DNA of 10,861 nt, taken from the NCBI GenBank assembly GCA_024405065.1, contig JAKSPF010000029.1, positions 1 to 10,861 on the forward strand, written 5' to 3'. Source of the stretch: Sphaerochaetaceae bacterium (GTDB lineage Bacteria; Spirochaetota; Spirochaetia; Sphaerochaetales; Sphaerochaetaceae). The position numbers and the translations under genes were made by a program. This document shows positions 1-7,634 of the stretch, piece by piece (positions within the stretch are counted from its first letter, which is position 1; every line of letters begins with the position of its first letter). The notes under the pieces are model-generated. The model did no database searches and was not told the origin of the DNA. It saw nothing but the letters and a program-made list of their open reading frames with translations.

Positions 1-23
1 TCTATGTGTCGTTCTATAAACAT
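1..23 (-). CDS. 5' end of a minus-strand gene, possibly an AAA/DUF4143-type ATPase (partial)
   Basis: An ATG on the minus strand at 23-21 opens a frame reading MFIERHI before the window ends, so only seven full codons are visible. An unusually good ribosome binding site (AGAGGTGG, within 28-37 of the plus strand) lies a few bases upstream, which is the main support for a real start. The residues M-[FY]-I-x-R-x-[IL] are a common opening of bacterial AAA ATPases with a C-terminal DUF4143 domain, a family frequent in host-associated anaerobes and spirochaetes. That family call is inference from seven residues and could be wrong. The gene is divergent from alaS and would share the palindrome-rich spacer with it. 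Confidence 0.4.
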
Positions 24-38
24 GTAAGCCACCTCTTG

Positions 39-67
39 TTGACTATTTTGGAGTACAACTCCATATT
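39..67 (+). promoter_or_regulatory. Possible upstream promoter for alaS
   Basis: TTGACT (39-44) and CATATT (62-67) are separated by exactly 17 nt, giving 5/6 and 4/6 matches to sigma-70 boxes. Transcription would start near 74 and leave a leader of about 130 nt before the alaS ATG. The spacer is almost filled by the palindrome TGGAGT-aca-ACTCCA, so this promoter could be repressible. It is inferred from sequence only. Confidence 0.35.
49..63. repeat. Perfect inverted repeat TGGAGT-aca-ACTCCA
   Basis: Six-base arms (49-54 and 58-63) with a three-base centre lie inside the spacer of the candidate alaS promoter and about 26 nt upstream of the divergent minus-strand start. It could be an operator or a small hairpin. 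The symmetry is directly visible; the function is unknown. Confidence 0.5.
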
Positions 68-81
68 AGCCAAGTTTGGCT
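68..81. repeat. Perfect inverted repeat AGCCAA-gt-TTGGCT
   Basis: Six-base arms (68-73 and 76-81) around a two-base centre, four bases after the preceding palindrome. A loop of two bases is too tight for a good hairpin, so a protein-binding site on duplex DNA is more plausible than an RNA structure. Function not known. Confidence 0.45.
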
Positions 82-98
82 CTCCCTTTCAGTCACAA

Positions 99-110
99 TG
101 AGGATCCTCA
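99..110. repeat. 12-bp perfect palindrome TGAGGATCCTCA
   Basis: A continuous self-complementary 12-mer, the third palindrome within about 60 bp of this divergent spacer. It has no spacer, so it would act as DNA (dimer-binding site) rather than as a stem-loop. No assigned regulator. Confidence 0.4.
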
Positions 111-170
111 ACAATTCCGATATAACCGAGACACCCGCAAATCCATTGAAATACGGCAAGTGTGTAAACC

Positions 171-199
171 TTGAATAAATGCACGGAAAAAACTAATAT
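171..199 (+). promoter_or_regulatory. Possible proximal promoter of alaS, starting transcription at the ATG
   Basis: TTGAAT (171-176), a 17-nt spacer and TAATAT (194-199) precede the alaS ATG at 207. The expected start point, six to seven bases after the -10 box, falls at about 206. A transcript from it would be leaderless or nearly so. This fits the absence of a Shine-Dalgarno sequence before the ATG. Both boxes are only 4/6 matches. Confidence 0.3.
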
Positions 200-206
200 C
201 CAAGTC

Positions 207-1991
207 ATGACAGCTAATGAATTAAGACGCGGTTTTATTGAATTTTTCGTTTCAAAGGGGCACGCACAGATAAGCGGTGCCTCGGTTATTCCTGAAAATG
301 ACCCTACGGTTCTTTTCACAACAGCAGGTATGCATCCACTTGTACCGTACATACTCGGTCAACCTCACCCCGCAGGAAAGAGGCTTACGGACTATCAGAA
401 GTGCATAAGAACGGGTGACATTGACTCTGTGGGAGATCCTCATCACCTTACCTGCTTTGAGATGCTCGGGAACTGGTCTTTGGGTGATTATTTCAAAAAA
501 GAAATGATTCCATGGAGTTACGAATTTCTGACAAAGGTACTCGGTATTCCGGCAGATAAACTTTCCGTCACTGTTTTTGAAGGTGACGGTGAAGTCCCGC
601 GTGATACTGAAAGTGCAGAACTTTGGCACAGTATGGGCATTCCCTATGAAAGAATTTACTTCATGCCGCGTGAAGACAACTGGTGGGGACCTGCAGGAGA
701 AACAGGTCCGTGCGGTCCGGATACCGAAATGTTCATAGACACCGGCAGACCCGCCTGCGGTCCTGACTGCAAACCGGGTTGCAAATGCGGTAAGTATTTT
801 GAGGTATGGAATGATGTTCTTATGCAGTACAGAAAAACCGCAGACGGCAAATTTGAGGAAATGGATCGCAAGTGCATTGATACGGGAATGGGCATTGAAA
901 GAACGATTGCAATACTTCAGGGCAAAAAGAGCGTCTATGAAACGGAAGTGATGCAGCCTATTCTCAAAAAGATAGGCGAACTTGCCGGAACGGTTTACGG
1001 ACAGGATGAAAAAACCGATGTTTCAATGCGTATAATTGCAGACCACATAAGAACAAGTACTTTCATACTCGGAGACCAGAGAGGTTGTTCACCGTCAAAC
1101 GTAGGACAGGGGTATATTCTCAGGAGGCTGATAAGGCGTGCGGTACGTAACGGTAAGCACCTTGGAATAGAAGGAACTTTCCTTGCAAAAGTTGCAGAAG
1201 TAGTGATAGGCATTTACGGCGAGCCATACCCCGAACTTGTTGAAAACAAAGAGCGCGTGTACGGTGAGCTTACCGCAGAGGAAGTGAAGTTCTCCGAAAC
1301 TCTTGAAAAAGGTGAGAAACAGTTTGACAAGATTACTTTCTTCCTTGAAAAACAGGGAGTAAAGGAAATTGCCGGAGGTTCGGCATTCAAACTGTACGAT
1401 ACCTACGGTTTCCCGATTGAGCTTACTCAGGAACTTGCCTCGGAAAAAGGTTTTACGGTTGATGTAAAGGGTTTTGAAGAAGCTTTTGCAAAGCATCAGG
1501 AGCTTTCAAGAACCGCAGAGGCAGGACAGTTCAAGAGCGGTCTTGGAGATCACAGTGAACAGACAACTGCCCTTCATACTGCAACCCATCTGCTTCATGC
1601 AGCGTTGCGTAAAGTTTTGGGAACCCATGTAGGTCAGAAAGGAAGCAACATCACTCCGGAAAGGCTCAGATTTGATTTCTCACACAATGAGAAGATGACA
1701 GCGGAACAGATTAAGCAGGTTGAAGACCTTGTAAATGACGCAATCAAACGGGATCTTAAAGTCACCGTTGAAACAATGACTCCGCAGGAAGCGGTTGAAA
1801 AAGGTGCAGTTGCTTTCTTCTCCAGCAAATACGGAGAACAGGTAACCGTTTATACCGTGGGTGATTTTTCAAAGGAAGTCTGTGCGGGACCGCATGTTGA
1901 ACACACCGGTGATATGGGACATTTCCGTGTTCTCAAAGAAGAGAGTTCTTCTGCGGGTGTAAGAAGAATAAAAGCAGTGTTGGAGAAGTAA
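207..1991 (+). CDS. alaS: Alanyl-tRNA synthetase, short form lacking the C-Ala domain
   Basis: Charges tRNA-Ala with alanine in the cytoplasm and hydrolyses mischarged Ser/Gly-tRNA. The product is 594 aa, against roughly 870 aa for the common bacterial enzyme. The class II catalytic domain comes first, with the motif 2 region near residues 82-97 and motif 3 at DTGMGIER (225-232). A cysteine cluster interrupts it (C184, C188, C192, C194) and may bind zinc. The editing domain follows, with metal ligands HTATH (H457, H461) and CAGPH (C559, H563). The protein ends about 30 residues later, so the oligomerising C-Ala domain is absent. ATG 207 was chosen because MTANELRRGF is the expected N-terminus. 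An in-frame TTG at 171 would add twelve unlikely residues. No Shine-Dalgarno precedes 207. The stop lies one base before ychF, so the short form is not a recent break. Confidence 0.95.
   Translation: MTANELRRGFIEFFVSKGHAQISGASVIPENDPTVLFTTAGMHPLVPYILGQPHPAGKRLTDYQKCIRTGDIDSVGDPHHLTCFEMLGNWSLGDYFKKEMIPWSYEFLTKVLGIPADKLSVTVFEGDGEVPRDTESAELWHSMGIPYERIYFMPREDNWWGPAGETGPCGPDTEMFIDTGRPACGPDCKPGCKCGKYFEVWNDVLMQYRKTADGKFEEMDRKCIDTGMGIERTIAILQGKKSVYETEVMQPILKKIGELAGTVYGQDEKTDVSMRIIADHIRTSTFILGDQRGCSPSNVGQGYILRRLIRRAVRNGKHLGIEGTFLAKVAEVVIGIYGEPYPELVENKERVYGELTAEEVKFSETLEKGEKQFDKITFFLEKQGVKEIAGGSAFKLYDTYGFPIELTQELASEKGFTVDVKGFEEAFAKHQELSRTAEAGQFKSGLGDHSEQTTALHTATHLLHAALRKVLGTHVGQKGSNITPERLRFDFSHNEKMTAEQIKQVEDLVNDAIKRDLKVTVETMTPQEAVEKGAVAFFSSKYGEQVTVYTVGDFSKEVCAGPHVEHTGDMGHFRVLKEESSSAGVRRIKAVLEK
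1982..1985 (+). promoter_or_regulatory. Ribosome binding site of ychF inside the alaS 3' end
   Basis: GGAG seven bases before the ychF ATG, embedded in the last codons of alaS. It fixes the ychF start at 1993 and suggests that the two genes are translated from one mRNA. Confidence 0.6.
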
Positions 1992-1992
1992 T

Positions 1993-3087
1993 ATGAGTCT
2001 TAATTGCGGTATAGTGGGACTTCCCAATGTAGGTAAGTCAACAATATTTTCCGCGCTGACAAGCGCACCGGCAGAGGCGGCAAACTATCCCTTCTGCACC
2101 ATTGAACCCAACGTGGGAGTTGTCAACGTGCCTGATTCAAGGCTTGACCGTATTGTAAGTCTCATACCGCCTGCCAAAGTAATACCTGCAGTCACGGAAT
2201 TTGTTGATATTGCCGGTCTTGTTGCCGGTGCGTCAAAGGGAGAGGGTCTTGGAAACAAGTTTCTTGCGAACATCAGGGAAGTAGGAATCATTGCCCATGT
2301 GGTGAGATGCTTTGATGATCCCGATGTAATTCACGTAAACAACAGGGTGGATCCTGCGGGCGATATTGAAACCATAAACATTGAGCTTGCGCTTGCGGAT
2401 CTGGAAACAGTGACAAAACGTTGGGAAAAACAGTCAAAACTTGCAAGAGTAGCACGAGACCCCAAAGACATAGCCGCTGTTCCCGTTCTTGAAAAACTTA
2501 TGGCTTCACTGGAAAAGGCAGTACCGGCTCGTTCTGTTCTGAATGAAGAAGAAGCACTGATTGTCTCGGATCTTCACCTGATTACTATGAAACCGGTCAT
2601 CTATGTATGCAATATTGATGAACGTTCAATAGGAAAAGATAATTCCTACGTCACCGTTGTGAAAGAGATTGCCGCAAAAGAAAATTCACAGGTTGTCTGT
2701 ATATGCGGAAAAGCGGAAGCGGAGATTGCCCAAATGGACGCATCTGACAGACCGGAATTTCTTGAGGCACTGGGACTGACGGAAAGCGGTATGAACCAGC
2801 TTATCAGAACGGCATACTCAACACTTGGTCTGCGTACATTCTTCACGGCAGGAAGTGATGAAGACAGAGCATGGACTTTCAAAGCAGGTGCAAAGGCTCC
2901 ACAGGCAGCAGGTGTGATTCACACCGATTTTGAAAAAGGTTTTATACGTGCAGAGGTCTACAGCTGTGAAGATCTTTTTGAGTACGGCAGTGAAGCAAAG
3001 GTAAAAGAGGCCGGAAAACTCAGAATTGAGGGAAAAGATTATGTTGTCAATGACGGTGACATAATGCATTTCCGTTTCAATGTCTGA
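1993..3087 (+). CDS. ychF: Redox-responsive ribosome-binding NTPase YchF (Obg family)
   Basis: YchF/Ola1 proteins bind ribosomes and hydrolyse ATP in preference to GTP; they affect stress responses and translation. The 364-aa product has the usual length. Visible motifs are the P-loop GLPNVGKST (9-17), the G3 motif DIAG (72-75) and the YchF-specific G4 variant NIDE (207-210) in place of NKxD, which explains relaxed nucleotide specificity in this family. A helical segment (about 125-195) and a C-terminal TGS domain (about 279-362, ending DGDIMHFRFNV) complete the fold. It starts one base after alaS and is followed after 24 nt by rlmN, so the three translation-linked genes probably form one operon. 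No oddities seen. Confidence 0.97.
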   Translation: MSLNCGIVGLPNVGKSTIFSALTSAPAEAANYPFCTIEPNVGVVNVPDSRLDRIVSLIPPAKVIPAVTEFVDIAGLVAGASKGEGLGNKFLANIREVGIIAHVVRCFDDPDVIHVNNRVDPAGDIETINIELALADLETVTKRWEKQSKLARVARDPKDIAAVPVLEKLMASLEKAVPARSVLNEEEALIVSDLHLITMKPVIYVCNIDERSIGKDNSYVTVVKEIAAKENSQVVCICGKAEAEIAQMDASDRPEFLEALGLTESGMNQLIRTAYSTLGLRTFFTAGSDEDRAWTFKAGAKAPQAAGVIHTDFEKGFIRAEVYSCEDLFEYGSEAKVKEAGKLRIEGKDYVVNDGDIMHFRFNV

Positions 3088-3111
3088 CCGTGATTTTCCG
3101 CATTTAATGCA

Positions 3112-4125
3112 ATGGAATCCGTTTTTGCAAAAACACCCGAACAACTTGTATCTCTGTTGAATCTGGATAAATTATTTCAGGGCAAACAGATCTACAAGTG
3201 GCTCTGCCGCAGCGTTTCTTCTTTTGAAGAAATGACTGACTTACCCAAATCTGTCAGACAAAGGCTTTGTGCCGAACGCAGTTCTGTTTTTTCAACAGAG
3301 GTAACCGGATTCCAGAAGGATGATGACGGGTCGGTAAAACTTGCAATCAGACTTGAAGACGGCTGTATTGTTGAAACTGTTCTGCTTACGGACAGTGAAG
3401 GACAGTTTACGGCATGCCTTTCAAGTCAGGTAGGATGCGCAATGGGATGCAGATTTTGCAGAACAGGAACTCTCGGTTTGTCAAGAAATCTCAAATCTTC
3501 TGAAATCATTGAGCAGTTTGCACATCTTCAGCAGAAAGCCCCGAAAAAAATAAGTCACGTAGTGTTCATGGGTATGGGCGAGCCAATGGCAAATCTTCCG
3601 TCTGTAACGGAGGCCATCCGTTTTCTGCATGACCCTGACGGAACAGGTCTGTCATACAGGAGAATCACCGTATCAACATGTGGAGTTGCAACCGGTATCA
3701 AAGCACTTGCAGAAAGTAATCTGCCGGTAAAACTTGCCGTGAGTCTTGTTGCGGCAACCGATACCAAGCGCAGTCAACTCATGCCGGTAAACCGTACTTT
3801 TCCCCTCTCTGTCCTCAGAAATGCTCTTTACAACTTTCAGAAAATTCACAACCGTCGCTTTACCTTTGAATACTGTATGATACACAACTGGAACATTTCA
3901 GAAAACGATGCACAGAACCTTGCTTCTTTCTGTCGCGGTCTTGAAGTGATTGTGAATCTGATTCCGTTTAATCCATGTCCCGAACTTGATTTTGAAACAC
4001 CTTCGGAAGCCGAAATACGCGCATTTACGCACGAACTTGAAAAAAGAAAGGTTGCATACACAATAAGGGTGAGCAGAGGCCGTTCAATACTCGGAGCATG
4101 CGGTCAGCTTGCCGCAAAGCTGTGA
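3112..4125 (+). CDS. rlmN: Dual-specificity 23S rRNA (A2503) / tRNA (A37) C2-methyltransferase RlmN
   Basis: A radical-SAM enzyme that methylates C2 of adenosine 2503 in 23S rRNA and A37 in some tRNAs. The 337-aa product carries the cluster motif CxxxCxxC at C109, C113 and C116. C102 in the preceding CLSSQVGC stretch and C330 in GACGQL match the conserved catalytic cysteine pair (E. coli C118/C355), so the full methylation mechanism appears intact. GMGEPM (154-159), a SAM-binding element, and VNLIPFNP (281-288) are also present. A cysteine at 330 in this context fits RlmN; Cfr-type resistance enzymes are close relatives, but the ACGQLA ending and housekeeping context favour RlmN. ATG 3112 is the only start possible because an in-frame TGA lies at 3091. 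There is no evident Shine-Dalgarno, so translation may be coupled to ychF. Confidence 0.96.
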   Translation: MESVFAKTPEQLVSLLNLDKLFQGKQIYKWLCRSVSSFEEMTDLPKSVRQRLCAERSSVFSTEVTGFQKDDDGSVKLAIRLEDGCIVETVLLTDSEGQFTACLSSQVGCAMGCRFCRTGTLGLSRNLKSSEIIEQFAHLQQKAPKKISHVVFMGMGEPMANLPSVTEAIRFLHDPDGTGLSYRRITVSTCGVATGIKALAESNLPVKLAVSLVAATDTKRSQLMPVNRTFPLSVLRNALYNFQKIHNRRFTFEYCMIHNWNISENDAQNLASFCRGLEVIVNLIPFNPCPELDFETPSEAEIRAFTHELEKRKVAYTIRVSRGRSILGACGQLAAKL

Positions 4126-4132
4126 AAATCCT

Positions 4133-4158
4133 TTCAAGACTCATTCACAAATCTTGAA
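4133..4158. terminator. Weak hairpin between convergent rlmN and carboxypeptidase genes
   Basis: TTCAAGA (4133-4139) pairs with TCTTGAA (4152-4158) across a 12-nt loop, filling the 34-nt gap between the two stop codons. It could end transcripts from both sides, but no clear T-run follows on either strand, so a true intrinsic terminator is doubtful. Confidence 0.3.
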
Positions 4159-4159
4159 T

Positions 4160-5161
4160 TCACCTTGTTACTGTAACGTAGCCTCCCCTGTCTATTCCCG
4201 CGTTCTTTACCTCACCTGCTTTTTCTATGAAGGCAAGAATGGCGTCACGATTATACAGATAGGTTTCATCCACCTTTGACTTTTTGTCCGGTGCATAATC
4301 TTCCGACAGCTCCACCGTCATATCAATACAACCGGTTTCAAGATAACTCCAATCCTGAAGTGAACCGTTGACTATGTACCAGTCTCCTCCGACTATCACC
4401 CCTTCGGTACCGAGAAAAATATCGGGATTATCACAAAATTTCTTTCCGGTATCGGTACAAACGGTCTCTGCATAAGTCCTTGCGAGCATTTGTGCAAGAC
4501 TCAGATGTTTGGGCACATACACACTGCTTTTTGCAAAATCAAGGAGCATACTTATCACAACATCTCCGGAGTGAAACGATATTGAACAATCAAAAGCCTC
4601 ACGGTGATAGTCTCTGACTGCCTGTGACTCAGGTTGTGAAAACAAAGGCTTTGCCGAAACACCTGAATAATCTGTAAAATCCCTGTTCAAATCCACTCCG
4701 TTTGCATTTCTGCGGGAATTCTTCACATAACCGTCAGGATTTATCACAGGAATAACAACTATGCAGTTCTCGTCAATAATCTTTTTTATTCTCGGATTTT
4801 TTTCATAGTTTGAAGCAGCATAATCAAGAAATCTTAAAAGTACTTCACTGCTTATTTTTTCATTACCGTGAATGTTGCCCGCAAGCCTCACACTTGGAAT
4901 TTTACCGAGTTTATCAGGCTGTGAAGATAAGTAAAGTGCGTGAATATCCCTGTTTTCAACACTTTTACCTACAATATCCGTTTTTATAATCGCAGGATAT
5001 TTTCCTGCAATACCGAAAATACAACTCAAAACTTCATCGTAAGAACGATATACAAAATCGTCCTGTTTACGGGAAGTAACATCCTGAGTACAACTGACAG
5101 TGACAACAAAGAGACAACAGACAAGAATTAACGCAAATAGTCCGTTTCTGTTTTTTCTCAT
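4160..5161 (-). CDS. M14-family zinc carboxypeptidase, predicted lipoprotein
   Basis: Predicted exported metallopeptidase that removes C-terminal residues from peptides, possibly including cell-wall peptides. The 333-aa product begins with a basic stretch and hydrophobic signal (about 8-20) ending TVSC with C24 as lipidation site; threonine at -3 is loose but compatible with the relaxed spirochaete lipobox. Zinc ligands are H98 and E101 (HGNE) and H197 (SFHSGD). NPDG (141-144) and NGVDLNRDF (154-162) supply the substrate-binding Asn/Arg motif. E284 (MTVEL) fits the catalytic glutamate. All key residues are present, so it should be active. The start overlaps the stop of the acetyltransferase gene by ATGA with no separate ribosome site, implying translational coupling. 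Substrate specificity (digestive, D-Glu/mDAP or other) cannot be decided. Confidence 0.9.
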   Translation of the reverse strand: MRKNRNGLFALILVCCLFVVTVSCTQDVTSRKQDDFVYRSYDEVLSCIFGIAGKYPAIIKTDIVGKSVENRDIHALYLSSQPDKLGKIPSVRLAGNIHGNEKISSEVLLRFLDYAASNYEKNPRIKKIIDENCIVVIPVINPDGYVKNSRRNANGVDLNRDFTDYSGVSAKPLFSQPESQAVRDYHREAFDCSISFHSGDVVISMLLDFAKSSVYVPKHLSLAQMLARTYAETVCTDTGKKFCDNPDIFLGTEGVIVGGDWYIVNGSLQDWSYLETGCIDMTVELSEDYAPDKKSKVDETYLYNRDAILAFIEKAGEVKNAGIDRGGYVTVTR

Positions 5162-5808
5162 TCAAAAAGCTGTCCGGGAAGCCTTTGTTTTTCTTTGTAC
5201 GGAAAAGTTGCTTCATATTCTGCAAAACCATCCGGATTCTCATCACACACAAAATACCCCTTAGGAGTTGCATACTCACCCGTAATACCGTCAAAGTATC
5301 CGTCAATCAGTTCTTTACACAAAAAGAATGAAGAATCCTCACCCTCCGGCAACCCGTGGTAACGTATTCCGAATTCGGAAGCACAGGAAAAACCGCTCTT
5401 ACCGTAAAACTGAATATTACCCTCAAAGCAAACCGCACCGCATCCGAGTTCCCTTGCCCTCTCAAGAGAATAATCCAAAAGGAACTTACCGTAACCTTTC
5501 CTTTTCAGCTCCGGTAAAATACAGATAGGTCCCATGGTCATAACGGGAACAGTCCTGCCGTCATCCGCTTTTACAACAGCCCTTACAAAACAATTCTGCC
5601 CGATTATTTTCCCTTCTCTTTCCATCACAAAATCAAGTTCGGGAACAAAATCCGGATTACTTCTCAAACATTTAAGAACATAATGTTCCAGACAACCGGG
5701 TCTGTACACATTCCAAAAACTGTCCCTTACCAGATTTTCCGTTATTCTGTAATCCCCTTCTCTTTCCAACCGGATTAAAACCTCTTTTTTATCTCTCTCA
5801 AATTGCAT
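5158..5808 (-). CDS. GNAT-family N-acetyltransferase (YhbS/COG3153-like)
   Basis: Cytoplasmic acetyl-CoA-dependent acetyltransferase of unknown substrate, 216 aa. The acetyl-CoA-binding motif A is LPELKRKGYGK (98-108), after a strand ending MTMGPICI. FYGKSGF (134-140) is the typical motif B. The region from about 150 to 216 is an extra C-terminal segment with many aromatic residues and no motif I recognise. ATG 5808 was chosen because AAGGAAGGG (5812-5820) sits just upstream; a TTG at 5829 in the same frame would overlap the permease stop and bury this ribosome site. It lies 17 nt after the permease and overlaps the carboxypeptidase gene by four bases, so it belongs to the same transcript. 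A link to the transported substrate is only inference. Confidence 0.88.
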   Translation of the reverse strand: MQFERDKKEVLIRLEREGDYRITENLVRDSFWNVYRPGCLEHYVLKCLRSNPDFVPELDFVMEREGKIIGQNCFVRAVVKADDGRTVPVMTMGPICILPELKRKGYGKFLLDYSLERARELGCGAVCFEGNIQFYGKSGFSCASEFGIRYHGLPEGEDSSFFLCKELIDGYFDGITGEYATPKGYFVCDENPDGFAEYEATFPYKEKQRLPGQLFE

Positions 5809-5811
5809 TTT

Positions 5812-5820
5812 CCCTTCCTT
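5812..5820 (-). promoter_or_regulatory. Ribosome binding site deciding the acetyltransferase start
   Basis: On the minus strand AAGGAAGGG lies three to four bases before ATG 5808. It supports this ATG over the upstream in-frame TTG at 5829. Confidence 0.6.
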
Positions 5821-5825
5821 ACAGA

Positions 5826-7634
5826 TCAACCGCCTACTCCCTTATCTATGCTTGCTCCGGTGAGTTTATTAACAAGAAGATTCACGGCAAGCACAGTAAT
5901 CACAATAAGAAGGTTCAACGCATTTGCACTCTGATCACACCACACCTGCCAATACTCAAGGAGAGTTGTCATAAGATAGATTGAACCTGATGAAAGAAGA
6001 GTAAACAAACTGAGTTCCCGCATACATGAGGTAAACGGAAGAAGGTAACCAGAAATAAACGTACTTTTCTGTATGGGGAAAATTATTTTCAGCATTCTCT
6101 TCCACCATTTCACGTTTACTATGATTGCAGCCTCCTCAATCTCTCCTGAGAGCTGAAGCATAGCGTTGATTCCGCTTCTTGATGCAAACGGAAGATACTT
6201 TATGGAACCCACAATTATGAGCAAGGCCATTGTTTTTGAAAGACCCATCTTTGCACCTATGGCAAGGAAAGCTGCTCCCATTGCCATTGAGGGCATCAGA
6301 TAGGGAAGAAAAGCAATGTTATCCGCTGCCTTTGCAAGTTTTGTTCCTCTTTTTCTTGCAACTGCATAACCTATAAGCATACCAACAGTACCGGCAAAAA
6401 TCGCACATGAAGCAGACAGAACAAGACTGTTTCTGAATGCACTCCACACCTGATTTTCAAAAAACAAACCATGAAGTCCGTTTTCTACCGGATAACCTCT
6501 GTCAATCCAGAATGCAAGAGTGAGACGGCTGTAATCACCGGGAATAAAGGTGCAGGATTCAAGTGCAAAACTCACCAACGGCATGAACGAGCAGAATATA
6601 CACAGAATAAAAAGTACAGCTGCAACAATATATTTCCACACACCTAATTTTATGTATGACACCTGACCGCTCTTTCCGGTAACGGTTGTAAAAGACCTTC
6701 TTGAACCGGTAACCATCTGGTTTATTCCGAGAATAGCAAGACCGAACACAATCATAAAGATTGCCATAATGTAGCCCTGTCCGTACCAACCGTTTGTTAT
6801 AAACTGTTTAAGGGTTGTGGTCAGAACATTGAACCCTCCGGCTCCACCGAGAAATTGAGGAACGGCATACGCACTCATGCTACTTGAGAAAACAAGAAGA
6901 AATGTGGAAAGCAATGCAGGAAGCACAATGGGCAAAGTGATTTTTCCTATAATTTTTGCGCGGCTTGCCTTCAATATGGTAGCTGCCTCTTCCAAATTTG
7001 CATCCATATTCCTCAGTATCCCGCCTATGAGAATATATGCAAACGGAGCATAGTGCAGTCCGAGTACAATTGCGCACGGAACAAGACCGTAAACCATCGC
7101 TTCAGGCACCTTGATACCGGTAAGCCAGTACAAAAGCCCGCCCTGATAGGAACCTATGTCAGGATTCTGAAAAAAGTTTTTCCAAAACGTGGCAATGGTC
7201 CATGAAGGCATTATATACGGAAAGATGAAAACAGATGAAATGAATTTCTTACCCTTCATATCCGTTCTTGTTATCAGAAATGCTACTGTTCCGCCGTATA
7301 TTATGGAAATCACGCTTGCAAGCAGAGACATCACGACAGCATTGCGCAACGGTGTCCGAAAATATATTCCGCTCATTTCCGAGAACAGCATTCTCTTCCA
7401 GTGAAAATCCGTAACATCTCCCACTTTCTTTCCGATAAGTTCCGGATACATCAAATCTGCAATATTCACCTTTACAGTATCCGCAACCAGAAGCACAAGA
7501 GGATAAAGAGTGAAAAAACCTAAAACAGACACAGTAACAAGCAGAATTATATTTGCCGGATTTGACAAAAAATCACGTATCCTGCTTTGTGCTCGCCTTA
7601 TGTCAGTTTTTTTAACGGGTAATGCAATATTCAT
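5826..7634 (-). CDS. Fused two-domain ABC transporter permease, iron(III)/FbpB type
   Basis: Inner-membrane permease of a binding-protein-dependent importer, 602 aa, with two homologous BPD_transp_1 halves (about 95-310 and 395-595) in one chain. The first hydrophobic segment is at about 28-50, and many further membrane segments follow. Each half has an EAA loop that contacts the ATPase: EEAATILKASRAK (215-227) with LP at 234-235, and EEAAIIVNVKWWKR (500-513) with IFP. The usual glycine of the EAA motif is replaced (K222, N507). Single-chain double permeases of this layout serve ferric iron, and also thiamine or phosphonates in related systems, so the substrate is not certain. GGAGAG lies four to five bases before the ATG. 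It follows the substrate-binding protein gene after 150 nt. No ATPase gene adjoins it. Confidence 0.9.
   Translation of the reverse strand: MNIALPVKKTDIRRAQSRIRDFLSNPANIILLVTVSVLGFFTLYPLVLLVADTVKVNIADLMYPELIGKKVGDVTDFHWKRMLFSEMSGIYFRTPLRNAVVMSLLASVISIIYGGTVAFLITRTDMKGKKFISSVFIFPYIMPSWTIATFWKNFFQNPDIGSYQGGLLYWLTGIKVPEAMVYGLVPCAIVLGLHYAPFAYILIGGILRNMDANLEEAATILKASRAKIIGKITLPIVLPALLSTFLLVFSSSMSAYAVPQFLGGAGGFNVLTTTLKQFITNGWYGQGYIMAIFMIVFGLAILGINQMVTGSRRSFTTVTGKSGQVSYIKLGVWKYIVAAVLFILCIFCSFMPLVSFALESCTFIPGDYSRLTLAFWIDRGYPVENGLHGLFFENQVWSAFRNSLVLSASCAIFAGTVGMLIGYAVARKRGTKLAKAADNIAFLPYLMPSMAMGAAFLAIGAKMGLSKTMALLIIVGSIKYLPFASRSGINAMLQLSGEIEEAAIIVNVKWWKRMLKIIFPIQKSTFISGYLLPFTSCMRELSLFTLLSSGSIYLMTTLLEYWQVWCDQSANALNLLIVITVLAVNLLVNKLTGASIDKGVGG

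Noticed and set aside
98..178. 26-codon plus-strand frame MRILNNSDITETPANPLK... before alaS
   Set aside because: It has no ribosome binding site and no recognisable motif, and it overlaps the candidate alaS promoter; probably chance.
179..196. Five-codon frame MHGKN as an alaS leader peptide
   Set aside because: It is too short, contains no alanine codons that could sense charging, and has no attenuator stem.
74..206. T-box or other riboswitch leader for alaS
   Set aside because: No T-box core sequence, no terminator/antiterminator pair and no long stem is visible in this stretch.
3112..4125. Cfr-type antibiotic-resistance methyltransferase instead of RlmN
   Set aside because: The ACGQLA C-terminus, the CLSSQVGC segment and the housekeeping operon context fit RlmN.
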